From Begonia masoniana (Eukaryota; Streptophyta; Magnoliopsida; Cucurbitales; Begoniaceae): DNA of 64,000 nucleotides. Below are positions 11,648 through 22,740 of this stretch, piece after piece; the stretch's first letter is position 1; each line of letters opens with the position of its first letter. The position numbers and the translations under genes were made by a program. A model generated the notes under the pieces. It worked only from the letters and a program-made list of their open reading frames with translations, was not told the origin of the DNA and searched no databases. The DNA lies in the NCBI GenBank assembly GCA_022432975.1, contig CM039502.1:70710848-70774847 (forward strand), given 5' to 3'.

Positions 11648-13310
11648 ACTCGAGAGGTACGCAACTGTGTCTCGAGTGCTACTCGAGAGGTACGCAACTG
11701 TGTCTCGAGTGCTACTCGAGAGGTACGCAACTGTGTCTCGAGTGCTACTCGAGAGGTACGCAACTGTGTCTCGAGTGCTACTCGAGAGGTACGCAACTGT
11801 GTCTCGAGTGCTACTCGAGAGGTACGCAACTGTGTCTCGAGTGCTACTCGAGAGGTACGCAACTGTGTCTCGAGTGCTACTCGAGAGGTACGCAACTGTG
11901 TCTCGAGTGCTACTCGAGAGGTACGCAACTGTGTCTCGAGTGCTACTCGAGAGGTACGCAACTGTGTCTCGAGTGCTACTCGAGAGGTACGCAACTGTGT
12001 CTCGAGTGCTACTCGAGAGGTACGCAACTGTGTCTCGAGTGCTACTCGAGAGGTACGCAACTGTGTCTCGAGTGCTACTCGAGAGGTACGCAACTGTGTC
12101 TCGAGTGCTACTCGAGAGGTACGCAACTGTGTCTCGAGTGCTACTCGAGAGGTACGCAACTGTGTCTCGAGTGCTACTCGAGAGGTACGCAACTGTGTCT
12201 CGAGTGCTACTCGAGAGGTACGCAACTGTGTCTCGAGTGCTACTCGAGAGGTACGCAACTGTGTCTCGAGTGCTACTCGAGAGGTACGCAACTGTGTCTC
12301 GAGTGCTACTCGAGAGGTACGCAACTGTGTCTCGAGTGCTACTCGAGAGGTACGCAACTGTGTCTCGAGTGCTACTCGAGAGGTACGCAACTGTGTCTCG
12401 AGTGCTACTCGAGAGGTACGCAACTGTGTCTCGAGTGCTACTCGAGAGGTACGCAACTGTGTCTCGAGTGCTACTCGAGAGGTACGCAACTGTGTCTCGA
12501 GTGCTACTCGAGAGGTACGCAACTGTGTCTCGAGTGCTACTCGAGAGGTACGCAACTGTGTCTCGAGTGCTACTCGAGAGGTACGCAACTGTGTCTCGAG
12601 TGCTACTCGAGAGGTACGCAACTGTGTCTCGAGTGCTACTCGAGAGGTACGCAACTGTGTCTCGAGTGCTACTCGAGAGGTACGCAACTGTGTCTCGAGT
12701 GCTACTCGAGAGGTACGCAACTGTGTCTCGAGTGCTACTCGAGAGGTACGCAACTGTGTCTCGAGTGCTACTCGAGAGGTACGCAACTGTGTCTCGAGTG
12801 CTACTCGAGAGGTACGCAACTGTGTCTCGAGTGCTACTCGAGAGGTACGCAACTGTGTCTCGAGTGCTACTCGAGAGGTACGCAACTGTGTCTCGAGTGC
12901 TACTCGAGAGGTACGCAACTGTGTCTCGAGTGCTACTCGAGAGGTACGCAACTGTGTCTCGAGTGCTACTCGAGAGGTACGCAACTGTGTCTCGAGTGCT
13001 ACTCGAGAGGTACGCAACTGTGTCTCGAGTGCTACTCGAGAGGTACGCAACTGTGTCTCGAGTGCTACTCGAGAGGTACGCAACTGTGTCTCGAGTGCTA
13101 CTCGAGAGGTACGCAACTGTGTCTCGAGTGCTACTCGAGAGGTACGCTCGAGAGGTACGCAACTGTGTCTCGAGTGCTACTCGAGAGGTACGCAACTGTG
13201 TCTCGAGTGCTACTCGAGAGGTACGCAAATGTGTCTTGAGTAGAAGAATTTCTACTCGAGAGGTACGCAAATGTTTCTCGAGTAGAATGGATATTCTACG
13301 AGAGAGGTAC
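11648..13310. repeat. 33-bp satellite, 45 identical copies plus diverged edge copies
   Basis: From 11648 to 13132 the same 33-bp unit repeats 45 times with no difference I can see. After a partial unit at 13133-13147, further units become variant (13148-13310). Each unit contains two CTCGAG palindromes 22 and 11 bp apart and splits into three 11-mers: ctcgagaggta, cgcaactgtgt and ctcgagtgcta. The first and third differ at only two positions, which suggests growth from an 11-bp seed. Since 33 is divisible by 3 and the unit lacks stops in four frames, long open frames of about 540-600 codons appear on both strands. They encode only an 11-residue repeat and are not genes. Confidence 0.97.
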
Positions 13311-15084
13311 GCCTATGATTAATGAAATGAGAACATGATACATACAACCGAGAGTAGAAACTACATGTGCTAGGTTGACTGCATTGTGGTGTTGTGGTGT
13401 TGTGTTGCGTTGTCGTGCTGTGTTAAAGAATAAGGCATTGTTGATGCGGGCAAATCTGTGTTTTGTTTCGTGTCGTTGTGTTGTTTGGTTGTTTTGTTCA
13501 GCGTTGTGTGTAGCTTGCATTTTATCTAGTCGTATTTGTGAACCCCTATTTGCTAAGCGTAAGCTTACGTGTGCATGTGTGTTCTGTGGTGTAGGTATCG
13601 ACAGGAGTACAGGTGTGGGCTTTGTGGAAAGCTAGGGTGAGGACGCAGTCGTTGGTGCATGCTGTATGCCGGTGCGGGCAGTTGTCGGGGCGTCTCGACC
13701 AGGGTCTTCGGAAAGACGTGGGTGGAACATTATTTTTGGGGTCATGTATAATGTACATTTATTTTGGTGGTTTGTAGGTTGTCTTTTGGTTGATGTTGTT
13801 TTTTGAGTTATTGCATAGCTATTTGTATTTGGAGATTTCACATGTTGTATGCTGGATAGTTGATTAGGAGTATTCTGGACTGGTTGAGAATTGATTTTAT
13901 GCAGGTATTTAGCATTTTGGAGGCGCCATTTTCAGGCGTTACTTTGCCAAAATTTTCGGAAAGGACACCGTGGTGCTTAAGGGTTAGGATTAAGAGGAAT
14001 TAGTGAGTCTAGGCAGCTAGGTATGATTTAAAATAGTACCGGGAGATTTAGATTTAAATTCTGCTGTGTTTGATTTTATTTAAATTATTGGGGTTAACGT
14101 GAGCTAAGTAGCGCTCCGAGCCAGGGTGGGTTCGGGGGCGTTACATATATGAAATCAGATTGCTTCTGGACTGTCAAATTCGACCAAAAACTATCCGAAA
14201 AGATCTGAATATGACCGAGTCGATCTAAGAATAAATCGGTAAGAAATTTCTGTCTAAATTCTTTTGAAATTGGATTCATCTAAGTGGAAATTTGCTACAT
14301 ATATTTTATTCAGGCATGATATTATTTGGAATATTGAAAAATCTAGATACCCTAACCTCTCGAAATCCAAGCAAGTGAAAATACCACGTTTTCAACATTT
14401 TGGCTACGACCCTACATCACAAAATCTACGTTATTTTTTTATAATTAATTTATTACATGATTCTGATATTTAAAAATGCATATTTATAAATTGACATAGA
14501 ATTGTATAAGAATAAAGTTGGTAAGACATTTTGTATGTGTTTGAATATGATGGAATTGACGGAAAATATGTGATAGCAAAGTCTGAAAGACAATGAGATG
14601 GCTAAGCTTGAATGAAAATGAGATGGCTATGCCTGAATGACAATGAGATGGTTATGCCTGAATGAAAATAAGATGACAAAGTCTGAACAATAATGAGATG
14701 ACTAAGTCTAAACGAATGTTAGAAAATGAGTTCCAACCAGTATGTAACTGTTAAGACTAGATTTGGTAAAATATAATGTTAATTTTACACCTTCACGTAT
14801 TTTCGTTTACTGAGTTATTCTCATAGTTTGTAATTTTGTGATGTAGGTAAGTTTTTATCTAAGAAAGAAATGACTTTGATCGAAAACCTCCCAGAGACAA
14901 GCTGTAATAACCCGAAAATTTTATTGAATAAAATTAAAAGTTTTGTTAGGATTTCGTGAGAGATTTTAACGGGTTAATTAGCTTATTGAAATTTGAGATT
15001 TTATTTGAAAAAAGATTTCAAATTAAATATATGAATAAAAAAAAATAAATTAAAAAAATTAAAACATTTAAATTTTTTTTAAAA

Positions 15085-15119
15085 CAGACGAACGGCTTCG
15101 TGAAGAAGCCATTCGTCTG
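15085..15119 (+). promoter_or_regulatory. Leader hairpin of LTR-B
   Basis: The arms cagacgaacggcttc and gaagccattcgtctg pair over 15 positions with one mismatch around a GTGAA loop. It follows an AT-rich tract and precedes a GC-rich leader, the same relative position as the hairpin of LTR-A. Conservation of stem position with changed stem sequence favours an RNA structure near the transcript 5' end. This is an inference. Confidence 0.45.
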
Positions 15120-16042
15120 TCGTTCTTCGCGGGCAGAGAACGGAGCAGGGGAGAGGAAGGAGACGCGCGACGATTATTCCTCGACGTCTCCGGCCAGACG
15201 AAGGCGACGAGGAGCTTCCGGCTGACTCCTCGCACGAACCGAACCGGTAAGTTGGTTTTAGCCCTGTTTTCGGTTCTGTTGGAGACCGGGAGTGACGAGC
15301 TCGATTGAGCTCCGATCACCGGCAGATTTAGGTTGTTTCCGGCGTGGGTTTGTCGACCCTTGGACTGGCTTTCATCGCCTTGTCGTGATGGGCTCCGTTT
15401 GGGCGAAAATCAGAGGGCTTCGATTTGGGGCATTTTGGTTTTGATGTGTGTAGCTCGGGATTTTGATTAGATTAATCAAATTGGAGGTGTAGGTGGTCGA
15501 TTGGTGAGGAATTGGATGGAAATTGATGGAAAATCAAAAAGGGGGAAATTTTCGGTTAAAGGGCAGTTCGGATTTTTGCCATTTTGACCTAGCTAGGATT
15601 ATTTGTTTTAAAATTCATTTTGGCATGTTAAAATAGGTTATTAGAGGAGTGCGTGGCCGCTAGAATCGTTCGATTCCGATAACCGACGTGAAAGTTATGC
15701 ACGTTTGAAGTTTCGGGTCGGTTTTTACCGAACCCAAATTAGTGGCCCGTTTAGTTAGGTTTTAGTTGGATTAGGCTAGAAATAGTAGTTTGAGAGTAAT
15801 TGGTGAATGTAAGTTTGATTTTGATGAAGGTTGAAATTTTTGGTCGTAGGTCGACGCCGTAGGTGGGCAAGAAAACCGAACATCCGCAAGCAAGTTAGGG
15901 ACGCCAGGTAAGTAGTAGTGTGGTTGTAAATGAATTGACAGTCGCCCAGAAGGCCTACAACCACAGTTGTTTGCTTGTTGTGACGAATTGTGGTGTATGG
16001 CCGTGAGTGGGGCTGTATGTATGTGTGTGTGGTGGCATGTGC

Positions 16043-17988
16043 AGGTTGTGGGCTAGTTGTGGGTAGGTTGTGAGTCCTGTGTAGGTTGTGAGTCCTGTGT
16101 AGGTTGTGAGTCCTGTGTAGGTTGTGGGCTAGTTGTGGGTAGGTTGTGAGTCCTGTGTAGGTTGTGGGCTAGCTTTGCATAGGTTGTGAGTCCTGTGTAG
16201 GTTGTGAGTCCTGTGTAGGTTGTGAGTCCTGTGTAGGTTGTGAGTCCTGTGTAGGTTGTGAGTCCTGTGTAGGTTGTGAGTCCTGTGTAGGTTGTGGGCT
16301 AGCTTTGCATAGGTTGTGAGTCCTGTGTAGGTTGTGGGCTAGCTTTGCATAGGTTGTGAGTCCTGTGTAGGTTGTGAGTCCTGTGTAGGTTGTGGGCTAG
16401 CTTTGCATAGGTTGTGAGTCCTGTGTAGGTTGTGAGTCATGTGCAGGTTGTGGGCTAGCTTTGCATAGGTTGTGAGTCCTGTGTAGGTTGTGGGCTAGCT
16501 TTGCATAGGTTGTGAGTCCTGTGTAGGTTGTGGGCTAGCTTTGCATAGGTTGTGAGTCCTGTGTAGGTTGTGAGTCCTGTGTAGGTTGTGGGCTAGCTTT
16601 GCATAGGTTGTGAGTCATGTGCAGGTTGTGGGCTAGTTGTGGGTAGGTTGTGAGTCATGTGCAGGTTGTGGGCTAGCTTTGCATAGGTTGTGAGTCATGT
16701 GCAGGTTGTGGGCTAGCTTTGCATAGGTTGTGAGTCCTGTGTAGGTTGTGGGCTAGTTGTGGGTAGGTTGTGAGTCATGTGCAGGTTGTGGGCTAGCTTT
16801 GCATAGGTTGTGAGTCATGTGCAGGTTGTGGGCTAGCTTTGCATAGGTTGTGAGTCCTGTGTAGGTTGTGAGTCCTGTGTAGGTTGTGAGTCATGTGCAG
16901 GTTGTGGGCTAGTTGTGGGTAGGTTGTGAGTCCTGTGTAGGTTGTGAGTCCTGTGTAGGTTGTGGGCTAGTTGTGGGTAGGTTGTGAGTCCTGTGTAGGT
17001 TGTGGGCTAGTTGTGGGTAGGTTGTGAGTCCTGTGTAGGTTGTGAGTCCTGTGTAGGTTGTGAGTCCTGTGTAGGTTGTGGGCTAGCTTTGCATAGGTTG
17101 TGAGTCCTGTGTAGGTTGTGAGTCCTGTGTAGGTTGTGGGCTAGCTTTGCATAGGTTGTGAGTCATGTGCAGGTTGTGGGCTAGTTGTGGGTAGGTTGTG
17201 AGTCCTGTGTAGGTTGTGAGTCCTGTGTAGGTTGTGAGTCCTGTGTAGGTTGTGAGTCATGTGCAGGTTGTGGGCTAGCTTTGCATAGGTTGTGAGTCAT
17301 GTGCAGGTTGTGGGCTAGCTTTGCATAGGTTGTGAGTCCTGTGTAGGTTGTGAGTCCTGTGTAGGTTGTGAGTCCTGTGTAGGTTGTGGGCTAGCTTTGC
17401 ATAGGTTGTGAGTCCTGTGTAGGTTGTGAGTCATGTGCAGGTTGTGGGCTAGCTTTGCATAGGTTGTGAGTCATGTGCAGGTTGTGGGCTAGTTGTGGGT
17501 AGGTTGTGAGTCCTGTGTAGGTTGTGAGTCCTGTGTAGGTTGTGAGTCCTGTGTAGGTTGTGAGTCATGTGCAGGTTGTGGGCTAGTTGTGGGTAGGTTG
17601 TGAGTCATGTGCAGGTTGTGGGCTAGCTTTGCATAGGTTGTGAGTCCTGTGTAGGTTGTGGGCTAGTTGTGGGTAGGTTGTGAGTCATGTGCAGGTTGTG
17701 GGCTAGCTTTGCATAGGTTGTGAGTCCTGTGTAGGTTGTGGGCTAGTTGTGGGTAGGTTGTGAGTCATGTGCAGGTTGTGGGCTAGCTTTGCATAGGTTG
17801 TGAGTCATGTGCAGGTTGTGGGCTAGTTGTGGGTAGGTTGTGAGTCATGTGCAGGTTGTGGGCTAGTTGTGGGTAGGTTGTGAGTCCTGTGTAGGTTGTG
17901 AGTCCTGTGTAGGTTGTGAGTCATGTGCAGGTTGTGGGCTAGCTTTGCATAGGTTGTGAGTCCTGTGTAGGTTGTGGGCTAGTTGTGG
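16043..17988. repeat. Mosaic array of 18-bp and 22-bp GT-rich units
   Basis: All units begin aggttgtg and then continue in one of four ways: agtcctgtgt (18 bp), agtcatgtgc (18 bp), ggctagctttgcat (22 bp) or ggctagttgtgggt (22 bp). The four types are shuffled in changing order over 1.95 kb. The agtcatgtgc type is always followed by a ggctag type. The plus strand is strongly enriched in G and T. It has no coding potential. Confidence 0.95.
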
Positions 17989-18426
17989 GTACGGATGTGG
18001 ACGAGAAGCCGTCGATAGTTGGTCATAGTGTGTAGGATGTGAGTCTTGTGTGTGTTGTGGCCATATGTACGTATGTGTATGTGTAGTCATTGTTAGTTGT
18101 ATGTTGTGAGTTTTGCATACGTGGCGGGTTGTGGGTACGGATGTGGACGAGAAGCCGTCGATAGTTGGTCATAGTGTGTAGGATGTGAGTCTTGTGTGTG
18201 TTGTGGCCATATGTACGTATGTGTATGTGTAGTCATTGTTAGTTGTATGTTGTGAGTTTTGCATACGTGGCGGGTTGTGGGTACGGATGTGGACGAGAAG
18301 CCGTCGATAGTTGGTCATAGTGTGTAGGATGTGAGTCTTGTGTGTGTTGTGGCCATATGTACGTATGTGTATGTGTAGTCATTGTTAGTTGTATGTTGTG
18401 AGTTTTGCATACGTGGCGGGTTGTGG
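17989..18426. repeat. 146-bp tandem repeat, three copies
   Basis: Copies start at 17989, 18135 and 18281 with gtacggatgtggacgagaag and appear identical. The array joins the GT-rich mosaic (through ttgtgggt) to the 119-bp satellite, which begins at the next gtacgg at 18427. It looks like a local amplification of the array boundary. Confidence 0.95.
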
Positions 18427-21400
18427 GTACGGTTGCACTTCGAGTCGAGACAGGGGCTGGGGTGTGACTGTGGGCCCCGTTTCCGGGATGAGCTGGGACG
18501 GTGGCGACGTGCCGATGGCAGCGCGGTGTATCGACCGACTGTCTCGGGCGGTTGCACTTCGAGTCGAGACAGGGGCTGGGGTGTGACTGTGGGCCCCGTT
18601 TCCGGGATGAGCTGGGACGGTGGCGACGTGCCGATGGCAGCGCGGTGTATCGACCGACTGTCTCGGGCGGTTGCACTTCGAGTCGAGACAGGGGCTGGGG
18701 TGTGACTGTGGGCCCCGTTTCCGGGATGAGCTGGGACGGTGGCGACGTGCCGATGGCAGCGCGGTGTATCGACCGACTGTCTCGGGCGGTTGCACTTCGA
18801 GTCGAGACAGGGGCTGGGGTGTGACTGTGGGCCCCGTTTCCGGGATGAGCTGGGACGGTGGCGACGTGCCGATGGCAGCGCGGTGTATCGACCGACTGTC
18901 TCGGGCGGTTGCACTTCGAGTCGAGACAGGGGCTGGGGTGTGACTGTGGGCCCCGTTTCCGGGATGAGCTGGGACGGTGGCGACGTGCCGATGGCAGCGC
19001 GGTGTATCGACCGACTGTCTCGGGCGGTTGCACTTCGAGTCGAGACAGGGGCTGGGGTGTGACTGTGGGCCCCGTTTCCGGGATGAGCTGGGACGGTGGC
19101 GACGTGCCGATGGCAGCGCGGTGTATCGACCGACTGTCTCGGGCGGTTGCACTTCGAGTCGAGACAGGGGCTGGGGTGTGACTGTGGGCCCCGTTTCCGG
19201 GATGAGCTGGGACGGTGGCGACGTGCCGATGGCAGCGCGGTGTATCGACCGACTGTCTCGGGCGGTTGCACTTCGAGTCGAGACAGGGGCTGGGGTGTGA
19301 CTGTGGGCCCCGTTTCCGGGATGAGCTGGGACGGTGGCGACGTGCCGATGGCAGCGCGGTGTATCGACCGACTGTCTCGGGCGGTTGCACTTCGAGTCGA
19401 GACAGGGGCTGGGGTGTGACTGTGGGCCCCGTTTCCGGGATGAGCTGGGACGGTGGCGACGTGCCGATGGCAGCGCGGTGTATCGACCGACTGTCTCGGG
19501 CGGTTGCACTTCGAGTCGAGACAGGGGCTGGGGTGTGACTGTGGGCCCCGTTTCCGGGATGAGCTGGGACGGTGGCGACGTGCCGATGGCAGCGCGGTGT
19601 ATCGACCGACTGTCTCGGGCGGTTGCACTTCGAGTCGAGACAGGGGCTGGGGTGTGACTGTGGGCCCCGTTTCCGGGATGAGCTGGGACGGTGGCGACGT
19701 GCCGATGGCAGCGCGGTGTATCGACCGACTGTCTCGGGCGGTTGCACTTCGAGTCGAGACAGGGGCTGGGGTGTGACTGTGGGCCCCGTTTCCGGGATGA
19801 GCTGGGACGGTGGCGACGTGCCGATGGCAGCGCGGTGTATCGACCGACTGTCTCGGGCGGTTGCACTTCGAGTCGAGACAGGGGCTGGGGTGTGACTGTG
19901 GGCCCCGTTTCCGGGATGAGCTGGGACGGTGGCGACGTGCCGATGGCAGCGCGGTGTATCGACCGACTGTCTCGGGCGGTTGCACTTCGAGTCGAGACAG
20001 GGGCTGGGGTGTGACTGTGGGCCCCGTTTCCGGGATGAGCTGGGACGGTGGCGACGTGCCGATGGCAGCGCGGTGTATCGACCGACTGTCTCGGGCGGTT
20101 GCACTTCGAGTCGAGACAGGGGCTGGGGTGTGACTGTGGGCCCCGTTTCCGGGATGAGCTGGGACGGTGGCGACGTGCCGATGGCAGCGCGGTGTATCGA
20201 CCGACTGTCTCGGGCGGTTGCACTTCGAGTCGAGACAGGGGCTGGGGTGTGACTGTGGGCCCCGTTTCCGGGATGAGCTGGGACGGTGGCGACGTGCCGA
20301 TGGCAGCGCGGTGTATCGACCGACTGTCTCGGGCGGTTGCACTTCGAGTCGAGACAGGGGCTGGGGTGTGACTGTGGGCCCCGTTTCCGGGATGAGCTGG
20401 GACGGTGGCGACGTGCCGATGGCAGCGCGGTGTATCGACCGACTGTCTCGGGCGGTTGCACTTCGAGTCGAGACAGGGGCTGGGGTGTGACTGTGGGCCC
20501 CGTTTCCGGGATGAGCTGGGACGGTGGCGACGTGCCGATGGCAGCGCGGTGTATCGACCGACTGTCTCGGGCGGTTGCACTTCGAGTCGAGACAGGGGCT
20601 GGGGTGTGACTGTGGGCCCCGTTTCCGGGATGAGCTGGGACGGTGGCGACGTGCCGATGGCAGCGCGGTGTATCGACCGACTGTCTCGGGCGGTTGCACT
20701 TCGAGTCGAGACAGGGGCTGGGGTGTGACTGTGGGCCCCGTTTCCGGGATGAGCTGGGACGGTGGCGACGTGCCGATGGCAGCGCGGTGTATCGACCGAC
20801 TGTCTCGGGCGGTTGCACTTCGAGTCGAGACAGGGGCTGGGGTGTGACTGTGGGCCCCGTTTCCGGGATGAGCTGGGACGGTGGCGACGTGCCGATGGCA
20901 GCGCGGTGTATCGACCGACTGTCTCGGGCGGTTGCACTTCGAGTCGAGACAGGGGCTGGGGTGTGACTGTGGGCCCCGTTTCCGGGATGAGCTGGGACGG
21001 TGGCGACGTGCCGATGGCAGCGCGGTGTATCGACCGACTGTCTCGGGCGGTTGCACTTCGAGTCGAGACAGGGGCTGGGGTGTGACTGTGGGCCCCGTTT
21101 CCGGGATGAGCTGGGACGGTGGCGACGTGCCAATGGCAGCGCGGTGTATCGACCGACTGTCTCGGGCGGCTGCTTTTCAAGTCAGGATAGGGGAGGGGGT
21201 TTGGGTGTGACTGTGGGCCCCGTTTCCGGGATGAGCTGGGACGGTGGCGACGTGCCGATGGCAGCGCGGTGTATCGACCGACTGTCTCGGGCGGTTGCAC
21301 TTCGAGTCGAGACAGGGGCTGGGGTGTGACTGTGGGCCCCGTTTCCGGGATGAGCTGGGACGGTGGCGACGTGCCGATGGCAGCGCGGTGTATCGACCGA

Positions 21401-22740
21401 CTGTCTCGGGCGGTTGCACTTCGAGTCGAGACAGGGGCTGGGGTGTGACTGTGGGCCCCGTTTCCGGGATGAGCTGGGACGGTGGCGACGTGCCGATGGC
21501 AGCGCGGTGTATCGACCGACTGTCTCGGGCGGTTGCACTTCGAGTCGAGACAGGGGCTGGGGTGTGACTGTGGGCCCCGTTTCCGGGATGAGCTGGGACG
21601 GTGGCGACGTGCCGATGGCAGCGCGGTGTATCGACCGACTGTCTCGGGCGGTTGCACTTCGAGTCGAGACAGGGGCTGGGGTGTGACTGTGGGCCCCGTT
21701 TCCGGGATGAGCTGGGACGGTGGCGACGTGCCGATGGCAGCGCGGTGTATCGACCGACTGTCTCGGGCGGTTGCACTTCGAGTCGAGACAGGGGCTGGGG
21801 TGTGACTGTGGGCCCCGTTTCCGGGATGAGCTGGGACGGTGGCGACGTGCCGATGGCAGCGCGGTGTATCGACCGACTGTCTCGGGCGGTTGCACTTCGA
21901 GTCGAGACAGGGGCTGGGGTGTGACTGTGGGCCCCGTTTCCGGGATGAGCTGGGACGGTGGCGACGTGCCGATGGCAGCGCGGTGTATCGACCGACTGTC
22001 TCGGGCGGTTGCACTTCGAGTCGAGACAGGGGCTGGGGTGTGACTGTGGGCCCCGTTTCCGGGATGAGCTGGGACGGTGGCGACGTGCCGATGGCAGCGC
22101 GGTGTATCGACCGACTGTCTCGGGCGGTTGCACTTCGAGTCGAGACAGGGGCTGGGGTGTGACTGTGGGCCCCGTTTCCGGGATGAGCTGGGACGGTGGC
22201 GACGTGTCGATGGCAGCGCGGTGTATCGACCGACTGTCTCGGGCGGTTGCACTTCGAGTCGAGACAGGGGCTGGGGTGTGACTGTGGGCCCCGTTTCCGG
22301 GATGAGCTGGGACGGTGGCGACGTGCCGATGGCAGCGCGGTGTATCGACCGACTGTCTCGGGCGGTTGCACTTCGAGTCGAGACAGGGGCTGGGGTGTGA
22401 TGTGGGCCCCGTTTCCGGGATGAGCTGGGACGGTGGCGACGTTGCCGATGGCAGCGCGGTGTATCGACGACTGTCTCGGGCGGTTGCACTTCGAGTCGAG
22501 GCAGGGGCTGGGAATGGACTGTGGGCCTCGTTTCCGGGATGAGCTGGACGGTGGCGACGTGCCGATGGAAGCGCGGTGTATCGACGACTGTCTCGGGCGG
22601 TTTGCACTTCGAGTCGAGGCAGGGGATGGAATGCGACTGTGGGCCTCGTTTCCAAGATGAGCTGGGACGGTGGCGACGTGCCGATGGCAGCGCGGTGTAT
22701 CGACAGACTGTCTCGGGGGTTGCATTTCAAGTCAGGATAG
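18427..22740. repeat. 119-bp GC-rich satellite, about 36 copies
   Basis: Most copies are identical from 18.43 to 21.12 kb and again to about 22.2 kb. The unit contains cacttcgagtcgagacagg, gtgggccccgtttccggg and gtgtatcgaccgactgtctc, and carries about 14 CpG sites. A variant unit with ttttcaagtcaggatagggg lies at 21170-21200, and this variant recurs at the array end (22730) and in the duplicated block (24090). From about 22.38 kb copies show many 1-bp indels. 119 bp shifts the frame each copy. The minus strand has no stop in any of its three frames, so spurious open frames of up to 1446 codons arise. Confidence 0.96.

Larger units (their letters stand above)
10039..14145 (+). mobile_element. 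LTR-A: 4.1-kb solo LTR with a 33-bp satellite
   Basis: It starts TGTAACACCCGGGATTTT, ends GGGGGCGTTACA, and is flanked by the 5-bp duplication TATAT (10034-10038, 14146-14150). No internal region is present, so this is a solo LTR left by LTR-LTR recombination. Landmarks are a TATATA at 10295-10300, a hairpin at 10305-10332, a splice-donor-like CAG|GTAAGT at 11550 followed by gccttcgggcctacaccac, the 33-bp array, and an acceptor-like ttctgtggtgtag|gt ending at 13594. The 3' end block (gcgccattttcaggcgttac, about 13922) is shared with LTR-B and LTR-C. About 250 bp (11150-11340) is nearly identical to LTR-B 15620-15810. Confidence 0.92.

Noticed and set aside
11648..13310. CRISPR-like regular repeats
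   Set aside because: Units are directly joined without unique spacers, and the context is a plant retrotransposon LTR.
11497..13322. Four overlapping open frames of 539-599 codons on both strands
   Set aside because: They consist of one 11-residue repeat produced by the stop-free 33-bp satellite. No conserved domain or plausible non-repeat body exists.
18239..22730. Minus-strand open frames of 435-1446 codons and many plus-strand 107-codon frames
   Set aside because: They are translations of the 119-bp satellite. The plus-strand set is one frame restarted every 119 bp. None shows codon-level constraint or a known domain.
18427..22740. rDNA intergenic spacer or centromeric satellite
   Set aside because: The GC-rich 119-bp array resembles such repeats in form, but it is bounded by LTR-B sequence with a target duplication, and no rRNA gene sequence is present.
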